NCBI GenBank assembly: GCA_050248375.1
Contig: JBFWSL010000029.1
Location: 1-22,245, forward strand
Length of the DNA: 22,245 nt
Reading direction: 5' to 3'
From: JAYZVT01 sp050248375
Lineage (GTDB): Bacteria > Pseudomonadota > Alphaproteobacteria > Rhizobiales > Methyloligellaceae
Part shown: positions 1 to 8,282 of the stretch, piece by piece
Numbering within the stretch: position 1 is the first letter of the stretch
Layout: each line of letters opens with the position of its first letter
Translations under genes and position numbers: made by a program
Notes under the pieces: generated by a model
What the model was told of the DNA's origin: nothing
What the model saw: the letters and a program-made list of their open reading frames with translations, nothing else
Databases searched by the model: none

Positions 1-696
1 GAAATCGCAATCGATGTCCTGCACGTCGATGGGCAGATGCACAGCCGCCTGGGAACCGTCCAGCAGCACCGGGATGCCCCGCTCATGCGCCATGCGCGCC
101 ACTTCCTTGACCGGGACCACGGTGCCGAGCACGTTGGACATATGCGTGATGGCCACCATCTTCGTCCGCGCCGAGAGCAGCTTCTCGAATTCGTCCAGCA
201 GGAACTCGCCGTCGTCGTCCACGGGCGCCCATTTGATCACCGCGCCACTGCGTTCCCGGTGGAAATGCCAGGGCACGATGTTGGAGTGGTGCTCCATGAT
301 GCTGACGACGATCTCGTCGCCTTCGCCGATATGCATGCCGCCGAAGGACTGGGCCACCAGATTGATCGCGTCGGTGGCGTTGCTGGTGAAAATGATCTCG
401 TCGGCGCTGGCCGCGTTGATGAAGGCGCGCACGGTCTCCCGCGCCTTCTCGAAATTCGCCGTCGCCGTGTTGCTCAGCCAGTGCAGGCCGCGATGGACGT
501 TGGCGTATTCCTCCCCATAGGCCTTCTGGATGGCGTCGAGGACCGCCCGCGGCTTCTGCGCCGAGGCGCCGTTGTCCAGGTAGACCAGCGGCTTGCCGTA
601 AACCTCGCGCGCGAGGATCGGGAAGTCGGCGCGGATGCGCTCGACGTCGTAGGCGCCCGGCCCCTGCTTTGCGATGTCCTGCGTCAGCACGGTCAT
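1..696 (-). CDS. sufS: SufS-type cysteine desulfurase, N-terminal part (runs off left edge)
   Basis: PLP-dependent group II cysteine desulfurase that takes sulfur from L-cysteine and feeds the SufBCD scaffold in the cytosol. The 232 codons seen cover the first half of a protein of about 410 residues. Visible are DNGASAQKP (41-49), the N-terminal SufS hallmark, the PLP-stacking histidine region MEHHSNIVPW (134-143, H136), and DGSQAAVH (213-220), whose Asp contacts the PLP ring nitrogen. The PLP lysine and active-site cysteine lie beyond the edge. The ATG at 696 sits 7 nt after the sufD stop; an AGGA ribosome site overlaps that stop, so the two genes are probably translationally coupled. It is the second desulfurase of the operon, distinct from the IscS-type gene at its 5' end. 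Family assignment is secure; an intact 3' end cannot be confirmed. Confidence 0.93.
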   Translation of the reverse strand, partial: MTVLTQDIAKQGPGAYDVERIRADFPILAREVYGKPLVYLDNGASAQKPRAVLDAIQKAYGEEYANVHRGLHWLSNTATANFEKARETVRAFINAASADEIIFTSNATDAINLVAQSFGGMHIGEGDEIVVSIMEHHSNIVPWHFHRERSGAVIKWAPVDDDGEFLLDEFEKLLSARTKMVAITHMSNVLGTVVPVKEVARMAHERGIPVLLDGSQAAVHLPIDVQDIDCDF

Positions 697-703
697 GTCG
701 GTC

Positions 704-2038
704 CTATGCCCGGTTTCCCAGCCATTCGGCGGTGAAGGCACCCAGCGCCTCGCGCAAGGCCTCGTTCTCCACCCGCTCGATGGCCTCGCCGGCGAAGGCG
801 AGCACCAGCAGGGCCCGCGCCTCCTTGTCGGGAATGCCGCGTGCACGCAGGTAGAACAGCAGGTCCTCGTCGATCTGGCCCGCGGTCGAGCCGTGGCCGC
901 AGGCCACGTCGTCCGCGTAGATCTCCAGCTCCGGCTTGGAGTCGAACTCCGCCACCTCCGACAGCAGCAGCGCCTGCGCCATCTGGTGGCCATCGGACTT
1001 CTGCGCGTCGGGCCGCACGATGGCCTTGCACTGCACCACCGCCCTTGCCTCGCCGTCGAGAACGGCCTTGGTGAACTCCCGGCTTTCGCAGCCGGGCACC
1101 GCGTGGTCGATGACCATGGTGGTGTCCGTATGCTGCTTGCCGCGCGCCAGCATCGTCCCGCTGACATGAGAGAGAGCGCCCTCGCCCGCGAAGCGTACGA
1201 AGATCTGGCTACGCGTAACGGCGGCGCCGGCGGAAAGCTGAAAGGCGCGGTACCTGGCATCCTCGCCGAGTTCCAGCATCCAGTTGCCCAGATGCGCGGC
1301 TCCGGGGCTCTCGTTCTGGAACTTCACGTGATCGACGGTCGCGCCCTTGCCGGCCGCAAGCTCGGTGACGGCAGTGCGCTGCACCGGCGCGCCCGAGGCG
1401 GAGACGAAGCTCTCCAGCAAGGTCAGCGACGCCCCCTCGCCCACCTGCACGACATTGCGTGTGGCGAGCCCGGCGGGCGCCTTGGCCGCGTGAATATGAA
1501 CGATGTGCACCGGCTTGCCGAAGGTGGCGCCCTTCTCGATGCTCATGGCGACGCCGCCGGTCAGGAAGGCCATGTTGAGGGCAGCGACCGGCTCCGCCTC
1601 CTGCGGGTTCACCTTGCCAAGCAGATCGGGCAGCCAGCCGGGCGGCGCGCCGAGGGCGTCGGACAGCGCCAGCACCTGCGCCTTGCCCTCGAAAGCCTCG
1701 AGATCGGAAAGCTCCGGCCGGAACTGCCCGTCCACCACCACCAGCCGGTGACTGTCCACCCCGGCGAAATGCGCGCCCAGGGCCTTGTCCACGCCCGCGC
1801 GGGTGAAAGCCTCCGCGAGGGCGGGAGCCGGCGGATAAGCCTCGCTCAGCAAGGCCCGCAGATCGGTATATTTCCATTCCTCGACACGGCGATGCGGCAG
1901 GCCCGCCGCCGCATAGCTTGCCCAGGCCTGCTGGCGGGCGGTCTTCACCTCCGCCGTTCCCGGCAACCTGGGCAGCGCGGTCGCGAACTGCTCCGCGATG
2001 GCCTGTTCGGCCCGTGTTCTCAATGCTTCAACGGCCAT
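704..2038 (-). CDS. sufD: Fe-S cluster assembly protein SufD
   Basis: SufD forms the SufBC2D scaffold complex on which nascent Fe-S clusters are built, and is needed for iron acquisition by that complex. The 444-residue product has a variable helical N-terminus and a C-terminal beta-helix SufB/D core. The motif CGHGSTAGQ (380-388) matches the conserved SufD segment containing E. coli His360, here H382. The length is within the usual range. The ATG at 2038 is preceded by a purine-rich AGAGG/GAGG stretch and lies 13 nt after the sufC stop, consistent with one operon. The next gene, sufS, starts 7 nt after its stop. No truncation or frame break is seen. Confidence 0.95.
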   Translation of the reverse strand: MAVEALRTRAEQAIAEQFATALPRLPGTAEVKTARQQAWASYAAAGLPHRRVEEWKYTDLRALLSEAYPPAPALAEAFTRAGVDKALGAHFAGVDSHRLVVVDGQFRPELSDLEAFEGKAQVLALSDALGAPPGWLPDLLGKVNPQEAEPVAALNMAFLTGGVAMSIEKGATFGKPVHIVHIHAAKAPAGLATRNVVQVGEGASLTLLESFVSASGAPVQRTAVTELAAGKGATVDHVKFQNESPGAAHLGNWMLELGEDARYRAFQLSAGAAVTRSQIFVRFAGEGALSHVSGTMLARGKQHTDTTMVIDHAVPGCESREFTKAVLDGEARAVVQCKAIVRPDAQKSDGHQMAQALLLSEVAEFDSKPELEIYADDVACGHGSTAGQIDEDLLFYLRARGIPDKEARALLVLAFAGEAIERVENEALREALGAFTAEWLGNRA

Positions 2039-2051
2039 GATCCTCTACCTC

Positions 2052-2807
2052 TCAGGCCGCCTGCTCGCCGAACCCGGCGTAGCCGCTCTTCTCAAGCTCG
2101 AGCGCCAGCTCCTTGCCGCCCGACCGCACGATCTTGCCGCGCGACAGCACATGCACCTTGTCGGGCACGATGTAGTCGAGCAGGCGCTGGTAGTGCGTGA
2201 TCACCAGCATGGACCGCTCCGGACCGCGCAAGGCGTTGACGCCCTCCGACACGATGCGAACGGCGTCGATGTCGAGACCGGAGTCGGTCTCGTCCAGAAC
2301 GCACAGGCTCGGCTCCAGAAGGGCCATCTGCAGGATCTCGTGACGCTTCTTCTCGCCGCCCGAGAAGCCGACGTTCAGCGGGCGTTTCAGCATCTCCGGA
2401 TTGATCTTCAGCTCGGCGGCCTTCTGCTTCACCAGCTTCATGAACCCAGGCGTGCTCAATTCAACGCCGCCGCGCGCCTTGCGCACCGCGTTCACCGAGG
2501 TGCGAAGGAAGGTCATGGTGGCGACGCCGGGAATCTCGATCGGGTACTGAAAGGCCAGGAACACGCCGGCGGCCACCCGCTCGTCGGGCTCCATCTCCAG
2601 CAGGTCCTTGCCGTCCCAGGTGATCGAGCCTTCCGTCACCTCGTAATCTTCCTTGCCGGCGAGCACATAGGACAACGTCGACTTCCCCGACCCGTTCGGC
2701 CCCATGACGGCGTGAACTTCGCCCTTGGGGATGGTCAGGTCGATACCGCGCAGGATCTCGGTGCCGTCCTCGGCGATCTTGACGTGCAAATTCTTGATTT
2801 CGAGCAT
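2052..2807 (-). CDS. sufC: Fe-S cluster assembly ATPase SufC
   Basis: ABC-type ATPase subunit of the cytosolic SufBCD scaffold; it is not a transporter. ATP-driven SufC dimerisation reshapes SufB/SufD for cluster assembly. In the 251 residues the Walker A GPNGSGKST (36-44), Q-loop glutamine Q87, signature FSGGEKKR (148-155), Walker B LCVLDE (168-173), D-loop SGLD (176-179) and switch histidine H205 are all present and intact. The signature variant SGGEKKR and the segment ETDSGLDIDA are typical of SufC rather than transporter ATPases. It lies between sufB (64 nt upstream) and sufD (13 nt downstream). The ATG at 2807 begins the usual MLEIKNLHV sequence. Confidence 0.97.
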   Translation of the reverse strand: MLEIKNLHVKIAEDGTEILRGIDLTIPKGEVHAVMGPNGSGKSTLSYVLAGKEDYEVTEGSITWDGKDLLEMEPDERVAAGVFLAFQYPIEIPGVATMTFLRTSVNAVRKARGGVELSTPGFMKLVKQKAAELKINPEMLKRPLNVGFSGGEKKRHEILQMALLEPSLCVLDETDSGLDIDAVRIVSEGVNALRGPERSMLVITHYQRLLDYIVPDKVHVLSRGKIVRSGGKELALELEKSGYAGFGEQAA

Positions 2808-2871
2808 TAATCCGTCTCTTTATCTTCTTGAATTGACTCTCTGTTCGACGCCCTTAGATGGGTGGCGAAGC

Positions 2872-4389
<1,518 letters not shown>

Positions 4390-4445
4390 TGCTCTTTCGC
4401 TTTCTTGCGTCTTCTCGTTTCTGTCTCTCGCTTGCGCGGCAGCCC

Positions 4446-5603
4446 TCAGGCCACCGCCCGCCTCTCATGCTGCTTGAGGATCGAGGACCAGACGTTCAGG
4501 AACGCATCTATGTCGTCCTCGCTCGAATCCCAGCCCAGGCTGACCCGGAACGTGCTCTCCACCAGCTCATCGGGCGCATTTGTCGCTCTCAGCACATGGC
4601 TGCGCGCGGCCTTGCCCGACGAGCAGGCCGAGCCCGCGCTCACCGCGATGCCCGCGAGATCGAAGGCGATGACCAGCGTCTCCGCCTTCGCGCCCGGCAG
4701 CGCCAGCGCCGTGGTGTTCGGCAGCCTGCGCGGCGTACGGCAGAAGGCGTCCGCCTTGTCGCAGGCCGCGAGCGCGGCCGTCTCCAGCCGGTCCCGCAGC
4801 ATCCCGATCCGCCGCATGTCCGCAAGGTCACGCAGCGCGCATTCCGCCGCCACGCCGAAGCCGATGATGCCGGTCACATTCTCGGTGCCCGAGCGCCGGC
4901 CGGTTTCCTGCCCGCCGCCATTGATCAGCGGCCCGGGCTTGAGGCCACGCCGCACGATCAGCGCGCCGATACCCTTGGGGCCACCCAGCTTGTGCGCCGA
5001 CAGCGACATGTAGTCCACGCCCAGCGAAGCGAAATTCACCGGAATGCGCCCCGCTGCCTGCACCGCGTCGGTGTGGACCGCGTAGCCCTGCTCGCGCGCG
5101 CTTTCCACGAAACGCTCCACAGGCTGGACAACGCCGGTCTCGCCGTTCGCCATCTGCACGCTGACCAGCCGCCTGGACATGGCGTGGCCGAGGCGTTCAA
5201 AGGACGGCAGGACCAGTTCGAAATCGCTGACGGACGCCTGCCCGTCCCTGAAGGCGGCGATCTCCAGGAACCGCGCGTCCTTGCGATCCTGCGCCTTGAC
5301 GCCCGCCGCCAGCACAGACTCATGCTCCATCGCGGAAGCCGCGATCAGGTCCCAGCCGGCGCTCATGACGGTCTGGTTCGACTCCGTCGCGCCGCTGGTG
5401 AACAGCACCTCCGAAGGCTCGCAGCCCGCCAGCGCCGCGACCTGCGCGCGGGCCCGCTCGATCGCGGCCTTCGCCTGCCGGCCTTCGTGATGCACCGACG
5501 ACGGATTGCCGAAGATGTCGAGCGCCGACATCATTGCCGCGCGCACTTCCGGGCGCAGCGGCGCCGTGGCGTTGTAATCCAGGTAATGGCGGCGGACAGT
5601 CAT
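4446..5603 (-). CDS. iscS: IscS/NifS-type (group I) cysteine desulfurase
   Basis: PLP enzyme converting L-cysteine to alanine plus enzyme-bound persulfide. The 385 residues contain the group I signature set: H94 in AMEHESV, D179 in HTDAVQAAG, the PLP lysine K205 in SLSAHKLGGPKG, the substrate-binding GRRSGTENV (235-243) and the persulfide cysteine C327 in SAGSACSSGK. The start at 5603 is fixed by a 1-nt overlap (TGATG) with the iscR stop and a GGAGGG ribosome site. The frame stays open upstream to 6137, but that extension overlaps iscR out of frame and is not family sequence. It sits first among the structural suf genes, as in other alphaproteobacterial iscR-iscS-sufBCDS clusters. The symbol is by family; some annotations would use nifS or csd. 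Confidence 0.93.
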   Translation of the reverse strand: MTVRRHYLDYNATAPLRPEVRAAMMSALDIFGNPSSVHHEGRQAKAAIERARAQVAALAGCEPSEVLFTSGATESNQTVMSAGWDLIAASAMEHESVLAAGVKAQDRKDARFLEIAAFRDGQASVSDFELVLPSFERLGHAMSRRLVSVQMANGETGVVQPVERFVESAREQGYAVHTDAVQAAGRIPVNFASLGVDYMSLSAHKLGGPKGIGALIVRRGLKPGPLINGGGQETGRRSGTENVTGIIGFGVAAECALRDLADMRRIGMLRDRLETAALAACDKADAFCRTPRRLPNTTALALPGAKAETLVIAFDLAGIAVSAGSACSSGKAARSHVLRATNAPDELVESTFRVSLGWDSSEDDIDAFLNVWSSILKQHERRAVA

Positions 5604-6076
5604 CACGCGCCCTCCGCCAGCTTGCCGCCGGTGGCGGACACAGCCTCCGCCCTGGCCTGGTAAACCGCCGTCCGCGCCGTGGCGTTGTCCACCAGATCGG
5701 CCAGGGTCGTGCGGTCGAGGAAGGCAACGATGTGATCGCCCAGCGCCCGCCACAGGTCGTGCGTCAGGCAGCGGTGGTCGCCGATACATCCCGTATCTTC
5801 CGCCGCGCAGCGGGTCATCTTCACCGGCTCGTCCACCGCGGACATGACTTCCGCGATGGTGATCTCGGCGCAGGGCCGCGCCAGCGTGTAGCCGCCGCCC
5901 GGCCCCCTCAGGCTGTCGACCAGCCCCGCCCGGCGCAGCTTCAGGAAAATCTGCTCCAGATACGGCAGCGAAATCTCCTGGCGCTCGGAAATGGCCGCCA
6001 ACGGCACCGTGCCGCCCTGCATGGCAAGGTCGGCAAGCGCCATAACCGCGTATCTGCCCTTGGTACTGAGCTGCAT
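5603..6076 (-). CDS. iscR: Rrf2-family Fe-S cluster regulator IscR
   Basis: Winged-helix Rrf2 regulator that binds a [2Fe-2S] cluster and normally represses its own Fe-S assembly operon when clusters are plentiful. The product is 157 residues from MQLSTKGRYAVMAL. The DNA-binding region includes LPYLEQIFLKLRRAGLV (37-53) and RGPGGGYTLAR (57-67), very close to E. coli IscR. The cluster ligands are C90, C97 and C103, plus H106 in CLTHDLW, corresponding to E. coli C92, C98, C104 and H107; the first spacing is C-X6-C instead of C-X5-C. An upstream in-frame ATG at 6142 would add 22 non-conserved residues; the ATG at 6076 begins the conserved family sequence and is preferred. It is the first gene of the suf operon and its stop overlaps the next start. 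Confidence 0.93.
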   Translation of the reverse strand: MQLSTKGRYAVMALADLAMQGGTVPLAAISERQEISLPYLEQIFLKLRRAGLVDSLRGPGGGYTLARPCAEITIAEVMSAVDEPVKMTRCAAEDTGCIGDHRCLTHDLWRALGDHIVAFLDRTTLADLVDNATARTAVYQARAEAVSATGGKLAEGA

Positions 6077-6201
6077 TTCCTGTTCCGGGCCGCCGCCATT
6101 GCCATATAGCGGCTTCAACTGCCCGCCATGCTTGCATTTCACCCCCCGGACCGTGCTATGAAGCCCGGCGCGGCGGGATTGGCGGCTCTACACCCGCCTT
6201 G

Positions 6202-6218
6202 TTTTGAACCATTCTAAT
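6202..6218. promoter_or_regulatory. Putative Irr (ICE-like) box in the iscR-suf leader
   Basis: TTTTGAACCATTCTAAT matches the iron-control-element pattern TTTAGAA-N3-TTCTAAA at 12 of 14 arm positions. It begins about 5 nt downstream of the predicted transcription start, a position where a bound repressor would block initiation. Irr regulates suf operons in several alphaproteobacteria. Whether this genome encodes Irr is not visible here. Confidence 0.4.
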
Positions 6219-6229
6219 TCTAAATACGG

Positions 6230-6258
6230 CTTATAGAATTCCCGACCTGTGGAGTCAA
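6230..6258 (-). promoter_or_regulatory. Sigma-70-type promoter of the iscR-suf operon
   Basis: On the minus strand TTGACT (6258-6253) is followed after exactly 17 bp by TATAAG (6235-6230). That is 5/6 plus 5/6 consensus matches, the best promoter seen in this window. The predicted transcription start is near 6223, giving a leader of about 147 nt to the iscR ATG at 6076. The -35 and spacer lie inside the IscR-like site, and the start region abuts the ICE-like box, so the arrangement suits repression. Seen directly in sequence; the start site is not measured. Confidence 0.7.
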
Positions 6259-6262
6259 GTAT
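6238..6262 (-). promoter_or_regulatory. iscR: Putative IscR type-1-like operator
   Basis: A 25-bp segment read on the minus strand begins ATACTTGACT, continues CCACA, and ends GGTCGGGAAT. It resembles the E. coli type 1 site at PiscR, which has the same ATA-TTGAC start and ends CTCGGGAAT. It covers the -35 hexamer and most of the spacer, the position at which [2Fe-2S]-IscR represses its own promoter. The resemblance is by eye, without a scored matrix. Confidence 0.55.
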
Positions 6263-6361
6263 TGCACACCACGATCCGTTCCCGCTGCGGCCATCCGGCA
6301 CACGGGACACCCGGGTCGCGGTTCAGCCCAGACCGCCCCACGGTCCGATGCTCGAGGTGAC

Positions 6362-7027
6362 ATGCCTGAAGTCATAATCAATGGACCCGCCGGCCGGATC
6401 GAGGCCCGCTACCACCACGAACCCGAATCCGAAGGTCCGATCGCGCTCATCCTGCACCCGCACCCCCAGTTCGGGGGGACGATGAACAACCAGATCGTCT
6501 ACCAGCTCTATTATGCGTTCGTGAAACGCAAGTTCTCGGTGCTGCGCTTCAACTTCCGTGGCGTCGGCCGCAGCCAGGGCCTGTTCGACAACGGCCCCGG
6601 CGAGCTTTCGGACGCCGCCTCCGCGCTCGACTGGATGCAGACCTTCAATCCGGACGCACGCACCTGCTGGATCGCCGGTGTTTCCTTTGGCGCATGGATC
6701 TCGATGCAATTGCTGATGCGCCGCCCGGAGATCGAGGGTTTCATCTCCGTAGCCCCGCCGGCCAATCTCTACGACTTCAGTTTCCTGGCGCCCTGCCCCT
6801 CCTCCGGCCTGATGATCAACGGCGCGGCGGACCGGGTGGTCCCCACCGAAGCGGTTTCGGGACTGGTGGACAAACTCAAGACCCAGAAGGGTGTGGTGAT
6901 CGAACACACCATCGTGCCCGGCGCCAACCACTTCTTCGAAGGCAAGGTCGACAAGCTGATGGAAGAGACCGAAGCGTATCTCGACAAGCGCCTCGGCACC
7001 CAGAAGCCAGCCGGCAAGAAGAAGTAG
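6362..7027 (+). CDS. Alpha/beta hydrolase, COG2945-like
   Basis: Small cytosolic alpha/beta-hydrolase-fold protein of 221 residues with no signal peptide or membrane segment. The motif HPHPQFGGTMNN (32-43) and the strand-loop FNFRGVGRSQG (63-73) are typical of the COG2945 group. The catalytic triad is visible: nucleophile S108 in GVSFGA, acid D157 in NGAADRVVP, and H190 in GANHFF. The C-terminus is a lysine-rich tail (PAGKKK). The substrate of this family is not established, so no reaction is assigned. It is divergent from iscR, with a GAGGTG ribosome site 4-5 nt before the ATG, and its stop is 1 nt from the convergent anmK stop. Neighbouring the suf operon suggests shared regulation at most. 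Confidence 0.88.
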   Translation: MPEVIINGPAGRIEARYHHEPESEGPIALILHPHPQFGGTMNNQIVYQLYYAFVKRKFSVLRFNFRGVGRSQGLFDNGPGELSDAASALDWMQTFNPDARTCWIAGVSFGAWISMQLLMRRPEIEGFISVAPPANLYDFSFLAPCPSSGLMINGAADRVVPTEAVSGLVDKLKTQKGVVIEHTIVPGANHFFEGKVDKLMEETEAYLDKRLGTQKPAGKKK

Positions 7028-7028
7028 C

Positions 7029-8168
7029 TCAGCCCGCTTTCGACCGCAGCTCGGGTCCGGGCTGCGGCGAGACGTGCACGCCGCCCGTCTGTGGCGAGGT
7101 CACGCCCGTGGTGCCGGGGAAGGTCAGGGGCTGCCCCTTGAGCGACCGCACCGCCAGGAAGGCGAAGGCCTCGGCCTCCACATAGGTCGAGGACCAGCCA
7201 GCCGTATCCGCCGTCAGCACCTCTCCTCCCACCCGCTCCGCCAGGGCCTTCATCAGTGAGGGATTCCGGGCTCCCCCGCCTGAAACAATCCAGCGCTTCG
7301 GCTCCGCCGCCACGTGCCTCTGGCAGGCCGCGATGGCCGCGGCCGTGAAGGCGGTCAGGGTGGCCGCGCCATCCTCCAGCCGCATCTCGGGGAAGCCCTC
7401 GAGCGTGAAGTCCAGCTTGTCGAGGGATTTCGGCGGCAATTCATCGAAGAAGCGGCTTTCCATCAGGCGGGCAAGCACGGTCTCGTCCACCCTGCCCCTC
7501 GCCGCGAGAGCCCCGTCCTCGTCCATGGGCGCACCGGTATGCCGCCGCACCCACTCGTCGATGAGGGCGTTGCCGGGACCCGTATCGAAGGCAAGGATGT
7601 CGCGCCCCTTGCCGATCCAGGTCACGTTGGACACGCCGCCGATATTCACGAAGGCCACCGGGGGCTCGAACCCGGACGTCTTCGCCATGGCCCTGTGATA
7701 GGCCGAGGCGAGAGGCGCCCCCTGCCCGCCCGCGCGCATGTCGGCGGCGCGCATGTCGTAGACCACGTCGATGCCCGTCAGGTCGGCGAGCAACTGTCCG
7801 TCGCCGAGCTGGATGGTGAGGCCCTGCTGCGGACGGTGCAGGATGGTCTGGCCGTGAAATCCGATGATGTCGATGGCCCCCGGCGCCAGGGACAGCTTCT
7901 CCAGAAGCAGGGAGACCGCCCGCGCCTGCAGGCGCGTGACCATGTCCTCGGCCGCCGCCAGCGCCTCCGGCCGGGCATCGCGGTCGGCAAGTTCCCTGGC
8001 CTCCGCCACCGCCGCTTCGATCAGGCTGCGGTCGCCCTCGGCATAGGACAGGCCGATGCCGCCGCTGCGCTCCAGTACCCGCTCGCCGTCGGTGACGATC
8101 ACAGCCGCGTCCACCCCATCCATGGAGGTGCCGCTCATCAGGCCGAGGGCGCGCAGCTTCCGTTTCAT
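7029..8168 (-). CDS. anmK: Anhydro-N-acetylmuramic acid kinase AnmK
   Basis: Cytosolic ATP-dependent enzyme of peptidoglycan recycling: it opens the 1,6-anhydro ring of anhMurNAc and phosphorylates it to MurNAc-6-phosphate. The 379 residues have the family set: GLMSGTSMDGVD (9-20), GFHGQT (103-108), ADMRAGGQGAPL (142-153, D143 the likely catalytic base), VNIGGVSN (174-181), FDTGPGN (194-200) and the C-terminal nucleotide-binding VSGGGARNP. The length is normal. The ATG at 8168 is divergent from tyrS, 114 nt away; its stop abuts the alpha/beta hydrolase stop. Together with the amidase and PBP1A further right, the window covers synthesis, cleavage and recycling of the wall. Confidence 0.95.
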   Translation of the reverse strand: MKRKLRALGLMSGTSMDGVDAAVIVTDGERVLERSGGIGLSYAEGDRSLIEAAVAEARELADRDARPEALAAAEDMVTRLQARAVSLLLEKLSLAPGAIDIIGFHGQTILHRPQQGLTIQLGDGQLLADLTGIDVVYDMRAADMRAGGQGAPLASAYHRAMAKTSGFEPPVAFVNIGGVSNVTWIGKGRDILAFDTGPGNALIDEWVRRHTGAPMDEDGALAARGRVDETVLARLMESRFFDELPPKSLDKLDFTLEGFPEMRLEDGAATLTAFTAAAIAACQRHVAAEPKRWIVSGGGARNPSLMKALAERVGGEVLTADTAGWSSTYVEAEAFAFLAVRSLKGQPLTFPGTTGVTSPQTGGVHVSPQPGPELRSKAG

Positions 8169-8282
8169 TGTCCCGAGTCTCTAGCCTCTTGTGCAATCGG
8201 GCGGCAGGGCGGATACATGGCGGCGAAACCGTACGGCGGAGGCTCCGCCGCGTCCATGCCTGCCAATCAGTCCGGTGGCCCT

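Noticed and set aside
674..2200. 508-codon plus-strand frame opposite sufD
   Set aside because: Antisense shadow; sufD on the minus strand has the conserved C-terminal motif and operon context.
5604..6137. 178-codon N-terminal extension of the desulfurase frame, overlapping iscR
   Set aside because: Out-of-frame shadow of iscR; the overlapping TGATG and ribosome site place the start at 5603.
7030..7064. Inverted repeat CAGCCCG/CGGGCTG with a 21-nt loop at the hydrolase-anmK junction
   Set aside because: Long loop, no T-run, and mostly inside the anmK coding sequence; weak as a terminator.
7314..8282. 323-codon N-terminal extension of the tyrS frame
   Set aside because: Runs antisense through anmK and is not synthetase sequence; the family start is at 8283.
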